DNA of 5,595 nt from Thermodesulfatator sp. (GTDB taxonomy: Bacteria > Desulfobacterota > Thermodesulfobacteria > Thermodesulfobacteriales > Thermodesulfobacteriaceae). Every line of letters begins with the position of its first letter. Position 1 is the first letter of the stretch. The notes beneath the pieces are model-generated. The model was not told the origin of the DNA and made no database searches. It was given only the letters and a program-made list of their open reading frames with translations. Shown here piece by piece: positions 1 to 4,751 of this stretch. The position numbers were made by a program, and so were the translations under genes. The stretch covers positions 1-5,595 of the forward strand of contig JALWCD010000260.1 in NCBI GenBank assembly GCA_027036915.1. The letters run 5' to 3'.

Positions 1-1097
1 CCGTAAAGGGTGATGAAAGGGCCGGCCCTTTGGAGAGGAACTCCGGCCCGCTTTAGCCCCTCCCAGGTGAGAATACTTCTCCTTCGGGCCTCTATTATCC
101 TCCGGGCAAGCCGTGGCCCGATCCCCGGGACCCGGAGAAGCTCCTCGTAGGAGGCCCGGCTCACCTCAACCGGGAAAAATTCCGGATGCCTTCGGGCCCA
201 GAAAAGCTTGGGATCCTCCTGAAGGGGAAGGTTTTCTCCCGGGGAGACCAGCTCCTCGTAGCGGAAGCCGTAAAGCCTTAGGAGATAGTCGGCCTGATAG
301 AGGCGTCTTTCGCGCCGGAGCGGGGGCGGGCTTTCCGGCGGGGGGAGTCTCGGGTCAGGGTTTACCGGGAGATAGGCCGAAAAGTACATCCGGGAAAGGA
401 GCCCGTTGCGATAGAGGTTCTGGGCCAGGCGCAAATAGTCGTAGTCCGTCTCCGGGCCGGCCCCGACGATCACCTGGGTGGTGAGGGAGGGGGTCTTTCC
501 GGCCTCAAGGGCCGCCTCGCGGGCCAGGGCCAAGGCCGCAACAAGACAGCGTTTTTCCTTTCCCGGGGCAAGTCTTTTTAAGGTCTTTTCCCGGGCGAAC
601 TCCAGATTGGCGCTCACCCGCGTGGCAAGCCTCACCGCCTCGCGCACCTGCTCCGGGGCCGCTCCGGGAAGGATCTTCAGGTGGAGGTAGCCGCGAAAAC
701 CGGAGGTTCTTAAGAGCTTGGCGGCCGCAAGGAGGCGCTCCATGGTCGCCTCGGCCGAGCCCTCAACCGCCGAACTCAGGAACACCCCCTTAATAAGCCC
801 CCGGCGGAAGAGCTCAAGGGCCACCTCGGAAAGTTCCCGGGGTTCAAAGGCCGCCCGCGGGATCTCGTTTTCCGCCCGATTCACGCAGTAGGCGCAACGA
901 TGACGACACCGGTTGGTGAGAAGGACCTTAAGGAGAGGAAGTCTCTTTCCGGATGCGGTCTGCGCCAGATAAATTCCGGGAAGACGCTTGCGACCCTCAA
1001 GGGTCAGCGGGGCCTCGGGGGAAAGCCCTGTTCCGGTGCAGGAGTGGTCGTAGCTGGCCGCGGCCCCGAGAATCTCAAGCTTCTCCCAGGGGGTCAT
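1..1097 (-). CDS. Radical SAM protein, putative DNA modification/repair family (3' end outside window)
   Basis: 365 codons are visible from the ATG at 1097-1095, and the frame is still open at base 1, so the C-terminus is missing. The protein begins MTPWEKLEILGAAASYDHSC, like the family of radical SAM proteins found linked to uracil-DNA glycosylase genes (NCBI model rSAM_link_UDG). A CX3CX2C motif at C64, C68 and C71 (context TNRCRHRCAYCVNRAENE) would bind the 4Fe-4S cluster that cleaves S-adenosylmethionine. Near residues 321-350 is a helix-hairpin-helix (LLRVPGIGPRLARRIIEARR), a non-specific DNA-binding element that also marks this family. The family's chemistry is not established; DNA modification or repair is inferred from the hairpin and gene neighbours in other genomes. 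Here the start codon overlaps the RelE-like toxin stop (ATGA), with a weak AAGGA three bases upstream, so translation is probably coupled to the toxin. The usual partner genes, if present, would lie beyond the left edge. Residues 252-259 (PPPESPPP) are a double proline stretch. Family assignment is confident; function is not. Confidence 0.9.
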   Translation of the reverse strand, partial: MTPWEKLEILGAAASYDHSCTGTGLSPEAPLTLEGRKRLPGIYLAQTASGKRLPLLKVLLTNRCRHRCAYCVNRAENEIPRAAFEPRELSEVALELFRRGLIKGVFLSSAVEGSAEATMERLLAAAKLLRTSGFRGYLHLKILPGAAPEQVREAVRLATRVSANLEFAREKTLKRLAPGKEKRCLVAALALAREAALEAGKTPSLTTQVIVGAGPETDYDYLRLAQNLYRNGLLSRMYFSAYLPVNPDPRLPPPESPPPLRRERRLYQADYLLRLYGFRYEELVSPGENLPLQEDPKLFWARRHPEFFPVEVSRASYEELLRVPGIGPRLARRIIEARRRSILTWEGLKRAGVPLQRAGPFITLY

Positions 1098-1366
1098 ACT
1101 TCCTTACGGGAAAGTCTTTTATAAACCTCCTCGTCGTTGCGTTTTCCCACTAAGACTATCCGGAGCTCGTCTCCCTCAGGGTAGTAGATTATGCGATACT
1201 CTCCTACATCCACCCTCAGATAAGGATACCCTCGGAGCTGGCGGGCGTCAGGGGGGTGCGGATTTTCGCAGAGAGAAAGAATCTTTCTTACCACCTGACG
1301 AAATTGCTTGGGGGGAAGCTTTTCCAGAAAGTCGCGGCTCCTCCGGGAGATGAGCAATTTAAACAT
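1094..1366 (-). CDS. RelE/ParE-family toxin (type II toxin-antitoxin)
   Basis: A 90-residue protein of normal length for the RelE/ParE superfamily. Many members cleave mRNA on the ribosome; ParE-like ones act on gyrase. The N-terminal part (FLEKLPPKQFRQVVRKI, residues 13-29) matches the helical hairpin. It is followed by LRG (44-46), the strand segment YLRVDVGEYRIIYY (49-62) and the C-terminal VGKRNDEEVYKRL (73-85). By position, R58, R76 and Y82 match the Arg, Arg and Tyr that E. coli RelE uses in catalysis, which favours an RNase of the RelE type; this is alignment by eye. The start ATG (1366-1364) lies inside the antitoxin gene (8-base overlap) and has no strong Shine-Dalgarno, as expected if toxin translation depends on antitoxin translation. 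The stop TGA is shared with the start of the radical SAM gene. It appears intact, with no frameshift. Confidence 0.88.
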   Translation of the reverse strand: MFKLLISRRSRDFLEKLPPKQFRQVVRKILSLCENPHPPDARQLRGYPYLRVDVGEYRIIYYPEGDELRIVLVGKRNDEEVYKRLSRKEV

Positions 1367-1607
1367 CTTTCATCTTTTCAAGGATGAACCGCAGAGATTC
1401 CTCCTGAGAGAGGAAGCCCTCTTTTTCCGCCTCCCGGGCCATCTCCGCCCACACTCGATCCTCCATCTCCCGCATCCGCTGGTACTCCTCCCAGGAGATG
1501 AGAACCGCAGCCGGTTTTCCGGATTTGCTTATGACCACCGGTTCCCTCCGGGCAAGGTCCAGATACTTTCCCAGCCGATTCTTTACCTCCGAGGCCTTGA
1601 CCTCCAT
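1359..1607 (-). CDS. Phd/YefM-family antitoxin
   Basis: An 82-residue protein with the Phd/YefM fold. The N-terminal DNA-binding part (about 1-45) carries the hallmark pattern VKASEVKNRLGKYLDLAR followed by PVVISKSGKPAAVLISWEEY. The rest (46-82) is an acidic helical tail (AEMAREAEKEGF, then LRFILEKMKD) of the sort that wraps the cognate toxin. The start ATG at 1607-1605 has AGAGG (minus strand, bases 1618-1614) six bases upstream. Family members neutralise the toxin and, usually with it, repress their own promoter by binding short repeats. Three TTTTAGCT copies sit 10 to 36 bases upstream of this start. The gene follows the two-domain kinase gene by 30 bases and overlaps the toxin gene by 8. 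The target sequence and the exact toxin class are inferred. Confidence 0.9.
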   Translation of the reverse strand: MEVKASEVKNRLGKYLDLARREPVVISKSGKPAAVLISWEEYQRMREMEDRVWAEMAREAEKEGFLSQEESLRFILEKMKDV

Positions 1608-1616
1608 TGGATACCT

Positions 1617-1643
1617 CTTTTAGCTTTTTTAGCTATTTTAGCT
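1617..1643. repeat. Three tandem 9-base repeats (NTTTTAGCT), candidate antitoxin operator
   Basis: TTTTAGCT occurs exactly at 1618-1625, 1627-1634 and 1636-1643, giving three copies with strict 9-base spacing; the variable base before each copy is C, T and A. The core AGCT is self-complementary. The outer copies also form an imperfect inverted repeat: CTTTTAGCT at 1617-1625 against AGCTTAAAAG at 1640-1649. The block is an AT-rich island in otherwise GC-rich DNA. It ends at the ribosome binding site of the antitoxin gene and contains the stop codon of the upstream kinase gene (1640-1638). Operator function for the Phd/RelE module is inferred from position and repeat form. Confidence 0.6.
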
Positions 1644-1664
1644 TAAAAGAAATTGGTGCCGCAA
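1635..1664 (-). promoter_or_regulatory. Candidate internal promoter for the toxin-antitoxin genes
   Basis: On the minus strand, TTGCGG (1664-1659) is followed after 18 bases by TAAAAT (1640-1635), five of six matches to the sigma-70 -10 consensus; the -35 element matches only three of six. Transcription would start near 1628, leaving a leader of about 20 bases that includes the AGAGG ribosome binding site. The -10 element lies inside the third TTTTAGCT repeat and includes the stop codon of the kinase gene, so a repressor bound to the repeats would block it. AT-rich repeats readily produce -10-like matches by chance. Confidence 0.4.
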
Positions 1665-3209
1665 GAGGAATTTCTCCACCCTCTCGGAAAGCTTCTCCGG
1701 CGGGGCGGTGGTCTCAAGGCGAAGAAGATTTTCGGCGGGGATCTCCTCCGGGGGCTCAAAGCGTTCCTTCTGGGAAAGATAGATCTCCCATCGACCGTCA
1801 GAGGGCTCACCTTCCTTTTTGGCCCGCAAAACAAGCCTTTCCCTAATCACTTCCTCCGGGGCCTCGCAAAGAATGAAAAGGACCTTAGCGTGAAGTCTTT
1901 CCGCAAGGCTTAGTACCGCCTGGCGGTGTTTCCTTGCCCGGTAGGTGGCGTCAAGCACCACATCGCGGCCGGCCGAAAGTTCCTTTTCCGCCCGCCTTAA
2001 GAGTTCCTGGTAGGTGCGCTCGGTCATCTCCGGGGCGTAGAGCCCGGACTCAAAGGGTTCAAAACGGTGTTCCGAAGGCGGAATTCCGGCAAGCTCCTTG
2101 CGCACCACATCGGAATTGAAATGTGCGGCCAGCAGCCGTTCGGAAAGGGTACGGGAGAGCACGCTCTTTCCGGTTCCCGAAAGCCCGAAGACCACGAGAA
2201 GAAGCGGCCTTCCCCCGGCGTAGGCGTAGGCCAGATCAAAATAACGTCGGGCCGAGGCGAGAGCTTTTTTACGGGCTTCTTCCGAAAGCCCCGGATCTTC
2301 AGAGGTAAAGCAGCCGATCTTTCCCCGCACGTAGGCCCGGTAGCACTTATAAAAATCCAGGACTTCGTAAAGGCCCCGGTCGCCGGAAAGCTCCACGTAG
2401 CGTTCAATGAAAAGGCGCGAGAGATGCGGAAGGCCGTGAAAGTCAAGGTCCATGGCCATGAAGGCCAGATCCTGGGCCACATCCCCGCAGCGGAAGCGCT
2501 CGTTGAACTCTATACAGTCAAAGACATAGACCTCGCGGAGGTCGTCAAAGCAGACGTTGGCGGAATAAAGGTCCCCGTGTCCGTCGCGGACGAAGCCCTC
2601 GCGGATGCGCCGGGAAAAGAGTTCCTTCTTTTCCTCCGTAAAACGGCGCGACCAGGAGACGATGTACTCGTAGCGCAGGCGACTTAAAGCCCGCCCCACG
2701 AAGGGCCGGGTCTGTTCAAAGTTTTCCTCCACGTTGAAGCGCACGGTCTCAAGGCTTCCGTAGCGGTTTATCTCCGGGCCGGTTTCGGCCTTCCGAAAAA
2801 AGGGGACCAGTTTCCGCACCAGAAGCTCTATGTGTTCGGAGGTAAGCCGCCCTTCGCGGATGAGGCGCCCCATCATCCCTTCCTCGGGAAGGCGCCTCAT
2901 CTTGACCGCCCAGTCTACCACCTCGCCTTCCGCCTCAAACTTAAGCCCCGCAAGAGTCTTCACCACCGGGACCACCCCGAGATATATCTCCGGGCAGAGC
3001 CTCCGGTTTAGGGCCACCTCCCGCTCGCAAAAGTGCCGCCGCTTCTCCAGGGTGGTGAAGTCCAGGAACCCGAAGTCCACCGGTTTTTTCACCTTGTAGA
3101 CCAGGTCCCCGGCGAGAAAGACCCAGGAGATGTGGGTCTGGCGCAGCTCAACCCTTTCCGGCCGATGGGGATAGGCCTCGGGACGAAGAAGATCCTCTAT
3201 GCCTTCCAT
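1638..3209 (-). CDS. Two-domain protein: aminoglycoside phosphotransferase-like kinase fused to P-loop kinase
   Basis: A large uncharacterised protein with the architecture known as COG2187 joined to COG0645. An upstream in-frame ATG at 3230 would give 530 residues. I prefer the ATG at 3209 (523 residues) because AGGGAG (3224-3219) lies nine bases before it, while nothing resembling a ribosome binding site precedes 3230. In the 530-residue numbering, residues about 10-300 are the phosphotransferase-like domain: LVYKVKKPV (43-51) resembles the ATP-binding Lys strand, HGDLYSANV (218-226) is the catalytic loop with D220 and N225, and VFDCIEFN (236-243) holds the metal-binding Asp, D238. The C-terminal domain (about 342-530) begins with Walker A GLSGTGKS (349-356), then NSDVVRKEL (372-380) and VVLDATY (424-430), typical of small-molecule or nucleotide kinases. 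Both active sites look complete. The substrate is unknown; antibiotic resistance should not be assumed from the phosphotransferase name. It is the first gene of the minus-strand block, 30 bases ahead of the antitoxin gene. Confidence 0.85.
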   Translation of the reverse strand: MEGIEDLLRPEAYPHRPERVELRQTHISWVFLAGDLVYKVKKPVDFGFLDFTTLEKRRHFCEREVALNRRLCPEIYLGVVPVVKTLAGLKFEAEGEVVDWAVKMRRLPEEGMMGRLIREGRLTSEHIELLVRKLVPFFRKAETGPEINRYGSLETVRFNVEENFEQTRPFVGRALSRLRYEYIVSWSRRFTEEKKELFSRRIREGFVRDGHGDLYSANVCFDDLREVYVFDCIEFNERFRCGDVAQDLAFMAMDLDFHGLPHLSRLFIERYVELSGDRGLYEVLDFYKCYRAYVRGKIGCFTSEDPGLSEEARKKALASARRYFDLAYAYAGGRPLLLVVFGLSGTGKSVLSRTLSERLLAAHFNSDVVRKELAGIPPSEHRFEPFESGLYAPEMTERTYQELLRRAEKELSAGRDVVLDATYRARKHRQAVLSLAERLHAKVLFILCEAPEEVIRERLVLRAKKEGEPSDGRWEIYLSQKERFEPPEEIPAENLLRLETTAPPEKLSERVEKFLLRHQFLLS

Positions 3210-3218
3210 TTTGATCGA

Positions 3219-3224
3219 CTCCCT
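3219..3224 (-). promoter_or_regulatory. Ribosome binding site deciding the start of the two-domain kinase gene
   Basis: AGGGAG on the minus strand, nine bases before the ATG at 3209-3207. It lies inside the extra seven codons that the upstream ATG (3230) would add, which argues that those codons are leader and not protein. Confidence 0.6.
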
Positions 3225-3229
3225 TTTCA

Positions 3230-3258
3230 TATTTAGGGGATGAGATTTCAGGGGTCAA
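3230..3258 (-). promoter_or_regulatory. Candidate promoter of the minus-strand block
   Basis: TTGACC (3258-3253, five of six matches to the -35 consensus) is followed by a 17-base spacer and TAAATA (3235-3230, only three of six). Transcription would start near 3223, downstream of the first in-frame ATG. That fits initiation at 3209, but the leader would be very short and would begin almost at the ribosome binding site. The -35 match and exact spacing are attractive; the poor -10 keeps confidence low. Confidence 0.35.
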
Positions 3259-3305
3259 GGTGTTGGAAGGGTAAAACTTGGGCTTTTTGAAGGCCCGGCC
3301 TCTTG

Positions 3306-3320
3306 AAGCCCTCCGGGCTT
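3306..3320 (+). promoter_or_regulatory. Hairpin in the leader of the ftsB-efp operon
   Basis: AAGCCC (3306-3311), loop TCC, GGGCTT (3315-3320): a perfect six-pair stem that gains a G-U pair at 3305/3321 and is followed by TTTCCTTT. It looks a little like a weak intrinsic terminator, but the stem is short and the T run is broken. A second GGGCTT at 3280-3285 could pair with the same AAGCCC, giving two mutually exclusive structures. Regulatory meaning is speculative. Confidence 0.3.
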
Positions 3321-3338
3321 TCCTTTAAGCTTGGCTAT

Positions 3339-3345
3339 AAGGAGG
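3339..3345 (+). promoter_or_regulatory. Ribosome binding site deciding the ftsB-like start
   Basis: AAGGAGG, a full Shine-Dalgarno core, nine bases before the ATG at 3355. It rules against the longer reading from TTG at 3331, which would place this site inside the coding region and has no site of its own. Confidence 0.75.
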
Positions 3346-3354
3346 AATAAGGCC

Positions 3355-3663
3355 ATGAGGCCCGGGGCCTATGTACCCCAAAATAAAAACCAGAAAATGA
3401 AGGGTTCCCGGAAGTGGGCCCAGGCCTGGTTTGTTTTCGTAGGTTTTTCTTTCCTGGGGGGTCTTTTCTTCGGGACGTTCTTTGAGTGGCATTACCGGCG
3501 GACGCACCAGGAGCTTCACCGGCTGAGAGCCGAAAACGCCAGACTCTCAAGACGAATAGAGGCCTTGCAGAAAAACCCGGCCCTCTATGAAGAGGTGGCC
3601 CGGAAGAAATACGGTTACGTGAAGAAAAACGAACGCCTGATCATCTTTGAAAAAGGGAGGTAG
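3355..3663 (+). CDS. ftsB: FtsB/DivIC-like septum formation initiator
   Basis: A 102-residue bitopic membrane protein. A short basic N-terminus (KNQKMKGSRK, 11-20) is followed by one hydrophobic segment (about 24-43, WFVFVGFSFLGGLFFGTFF), a coiled coil (about 48-72: HRLRAENARLSRRIEAL) and the FtsB/DivIC closing motif NPALYEEVARKKYGYVKKNE (74-93) ending in LIIFEK. Members sit in the inner membrane with the C-terminus outside and form the FtsQ-FtsB-FtsL complex that licenses septal wall synthesis. The symbol is by family resemblance; FtsB and DivIC cannot be told apart by eye, and FtsL is a less likely alternative. It is the first gene of the plus-strand operon. Its last codons (AGGGAGG, 3654-3660) serve as the ribosome binding site for efp, which starts four bases after the stop. 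Placement with efp and lpxK differs from the enolase-ispD setting seen in gamma-proteobacteria. Confidence 0.82.
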   Translation: MRPGAYVPQNKNQKMKGSRKWAQAWFVFVGFSFLGGLFFGTFFEWHYRRTHQELHRLRAENARLSRRIEALQKNPALYEEVARKKYGYVKKNERLIIFEKGR

Positions 3664-3667
3664 GGGT

Positions 3668-4231
3668 ATGAGTCTTTCCACGTCCGACTTCCGGCGAGGA
3701 CTAAAAATCGAGTGGGAGGGTAAACCCTACGAGGTCCTGGAGTATCAGCATTCCAAGGTGGCCAAAGGCCAGGCCACGGTGCGTACCAAGCTCCGGGATC
3801 TGACCACCGGAAGGGTGCTCGAGGTAAACTTCCGCTCGGGAGACACCTTCGAGAAACCGGATCTCGAAGAGAAGGAGATGCAATACCTTTATCAGGAGGG
3901 AGATCGATACGTCTTCATGGATCTTGAGGACTACGATCAGGTCTATCTGGAAAAGGAGCAGCTCGGGGAGGCCTGGAAGTTTCTCCAGGAAAATGTCCAT
4001 GTCTATGTGCTCTACTATAAGGGAAGACCCATAGGGGTGGAACTTCCCAAGACCGTGGAACTGCGGGTGGTGGAGACTGAGCCCGGAGTGCGGGGGGATA
4101 CGGTCTCTGGCGGCTCCAAGCCCGCCAAACTTGAGACCGGAGCCGTGGTGCAGGTGCCGCTTTTCGTGAACGAGGGAGACGTAATCAGGGTGGATACCCG
4201 CACCGGACAGTACGTGGAGAGGGTCAGCTGA
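3668..4231 (+). CDS. efp: Translation elongation factor P
   Basis: 187 residues, the normal length. EF-P binds next to the ribosomal P site and stimulates peptide bond formation on consecutive prolines. All three domains are present: the KOW-like domain I (about 1-64, MSLSTSDFRRGLKIEWEGKP...), OB domain II (about 65-127) and OB domain III with the signature GGSKPAKLETGAVVQVPLFV and the end VDTRTGQYVERVS. The start at 3668 is chosen over the in-frame ATG at 3647 because AGGGAGG (3654-3660) is seven bases upstream and the protein then begins as the family does. The domain I tip loop reads SKVAKGQA (29-36). K33 aligns with the modified Lys34 of E. coli, but the usual Pro-Gly before it is replaced by Val-Ala. 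The stop overlaps the next start by one base (TGATG), so translation is probably coupled to the small gene that follows. Confidence 0.97.
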   Translation: MSLSTSDFRRGLKIEWEGKPYEVLEYQHSKVAKGQATVRTKLRDLTTGRVLEVNFRSGDTFEKPDLEEKEMQYLYQEGDRYVFMDLEDYDQVYLEKEQLGEAWKFLQENVHVYVLYYKGRPIGVELPKTVELRVVETEPGVRGDTVSGGSKPAKLETGAVVQVPLFVNEGDVIRVDTRTGQYVERVS

Positions 4232-4428
4232 TGCTCACCCTAAAGCGGCTGCGCGAGTTCAAGGAATATCTTGAGTCCGGGGCCTTTCTTGAGGATTTCG
4301 AAATGCGGCCTCCGGACGGACAGGCCGAGATGCTGGAGATGATAGATCTCCTCTGGGAGATCTGTGAGAAGGCCGACGAGATCATGACCGAACATTTCTA
4401 TCGTCGTTTGCGGGAAAAAGAAGGCTAA
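4231..4428 (+). CDS. Small helical protein of unknown function (65 aa)
   Basis: Not recognised. The protein is acidic and looks fully helical: a first helix (about 3-17, TLKRLREFKEYLESG), a linker with RPPDG (26-30), then a long helix (about 31-62, AEMLEMIDLLWEICEKADEI and on to YRRLREKEG). It has a single cysteine (C45), no signal peptide and no membrane segment, so it is probably cytoplasmic. It is a real gene and not an overlap artefact because its ATG shares one base with the efp stop (TGATG), its stop shares one base with the next ATG (TAATG), and it fills the whole interval. A perfect eight-base inverted repeat lies inside it (4344-4363). A partner or regulator for the neighbouring 107-residue protein is possible but unsupported. 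Confidence 0.75.
   Translation: MLTLKRLREFKEYLESGAFLEDFEMRPPDGQAEMLEMIDLLWEICEKADEIMTEHFYRRLREKEG
4342..4365 (+). promoter_or_regulatory. Strong intragenic mRNA hairpin between efp and lpxK
   Basis: AGATCTCC (4344-4351), loop TCTG, GGAGATCT (4356-4363): a perfect eight-pair stem, extendable to ten with one U-G pair and one A-U pair. It lies wholly within the 65-residue gene. There is no T run, so it is not an intrinsic terminator. It could be an mRNA processing or stability element, or a chance product of the codons for residues 38-45. Confidence 0.35.
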
Positions 4429-4751
4429 TGCCGTATTTCGTCCGGGCCCGGACCTATCTGCGCTATGCGGAGGAGGAGTTCCGGCGCGGACACTTTGAGG
4501 AAGCCCTGATCCTGGCCGCAAAAGCCATCTGGGCCCTGGCCCAGGTGGAGGCCCCCAAGGAAAAACCCGGCCCGGAAGAGGTGATTGCCGAGCTTTCCCG
4601 GGCCGCGGAACCCGAGGTGGCCCGCTTCTTCCGGGAGGCCCGGGAGAAATTTAAAGAAGGAATTTCTCCCGATGAGGCCCGGGAGCTTTCCGCCGCCGCT
4701 CTGCGCAGGGCCCGGGAGATCCTCTCCCCCATCCTCGGTCCCTCCCTATGA
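4428..4751 (+). CDS. Small helical protein of unknown function, TPR/HEPN-like (107 aa)
   Basis: Not firmly recognised. The N-terminal part (RARTYLRYAEEEFRRGHFEE, residues 6-25, continuing as ALILAAKAIWALAQ to 39) has the look of a TPR unit or the first helices of a HEPN domain: a helix, a short turn at RRGHFEEA, and an alanine-rich helix. A Pro/Lys linker (43-49) leads to two more helices (about 50-75 and 80-102). The only histidine is H22, in the turn, so the R-X4-6-H motif of catalytic HEPN RNases is absent; nuclease activity is not indicated. There is no signal peptide or membrane segment. Its start overlaps the 65-residue gene's stop by one base and its stop overlaps the lpxK start by four (ATGA), so it is embedded in the operon and probably translated by coupling. 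A scaffold or adaptor role is only a guess from the helical repeat appearance. Confidence 0.75.
   Translation: MPYFVRARTYLRYAEEEFRRGHFEEALILAAKAIWALAQVEAPKEKPGPEEVIAELSRAAEPEVARFFREAREKFKEGISPDEARELSAAALRRAREILSPILGPSL

Larger units (their letters stand above)
3210..3354. other. Divergent intergenic region between the two gene blocks
   Basis: This gap of about 145 bases separates the minus-strand kinase start from the plus-strand ftsB-like start and must hold promoters for both blocks, unless they are further away. I see a candidate minus-strand promoter at 3230-3258, a perfect small hairpin at 3306-3320, and a strong ribosome binding site at 3339-3345. I could not find a convincing sigma-70 promoter for the plus strand: TATAAG at 3336-3341 overlaps the ribosome binding site, and TAAAAC at 3272-3277 lacks a well-placed -35. 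Confidence 0.7.

Noticed and set aside
113..690. Plus-strand reading frames within the radical SAM gene
   Set aside because: Low-complexity Pro/Arg/Gly-rich translations with no domain, antisense to a clearly conserved protein; typical shadows in GC-rich DNA.
1617..1643. CRISPR-like or iteron origin reading of the TTTTAGCT repeats
   Set aside because: The copies are contiguous eight-base units without spacers, only three in number, and there is no replication or Cas gene nearby; the position before an antitoxin gene fits an operator better.
2024..2687. Long alternative frames (152 and 206 codons) over the two-domain kinase gene
   Set aside because: They overlap the phosphotransferase and Walker A regions of a conserved protein and show no recognisable motifs or start signals.
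3210..3230. Seven-codon N-terminal extension of the two-domain kinase from the ATG at 3230
   Set aside because: No ribosome binding site precedes it, while AGGGAG within the extension serves the ATG at 3209; the candidate promoter would also start transcription downstream of 3230. Not fully excluded.
3306..3326. Intrinsic terminator before the ftsB-like gene
   Set aside because: The stem is only six pairs, the T run is interrupted by CC, and no plus-strand gene lies upstream to terminate; kept only as a possible leader hairpin.
3331..3354. TTG start at 3331 for the FtsB-like protein
   Set aside because: No ribosome binding site precedes it, and the AAGGAGG at 3339-3345 is correctly spaced for the ATG at 3355.
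3647..3667. EF-P start at the upstream in-frame ATG 3647
   Set aside because: It would add seven residues not seen in the family and would place the good AGGGAGG site inside the coding region; the ATG at 3668 gives a canonical EF-P N-terminus.
4428..4751. HEPN RNase toxin reading of the 107-residue protein, with the 65-residue protein as antitoxin
   Set aside because: The R-X4-6-H catalytic motif is absent and the 65-residue neighbour is not nucleotidyltransferase-like; the placement inside a housekeeping operon also argues against it.
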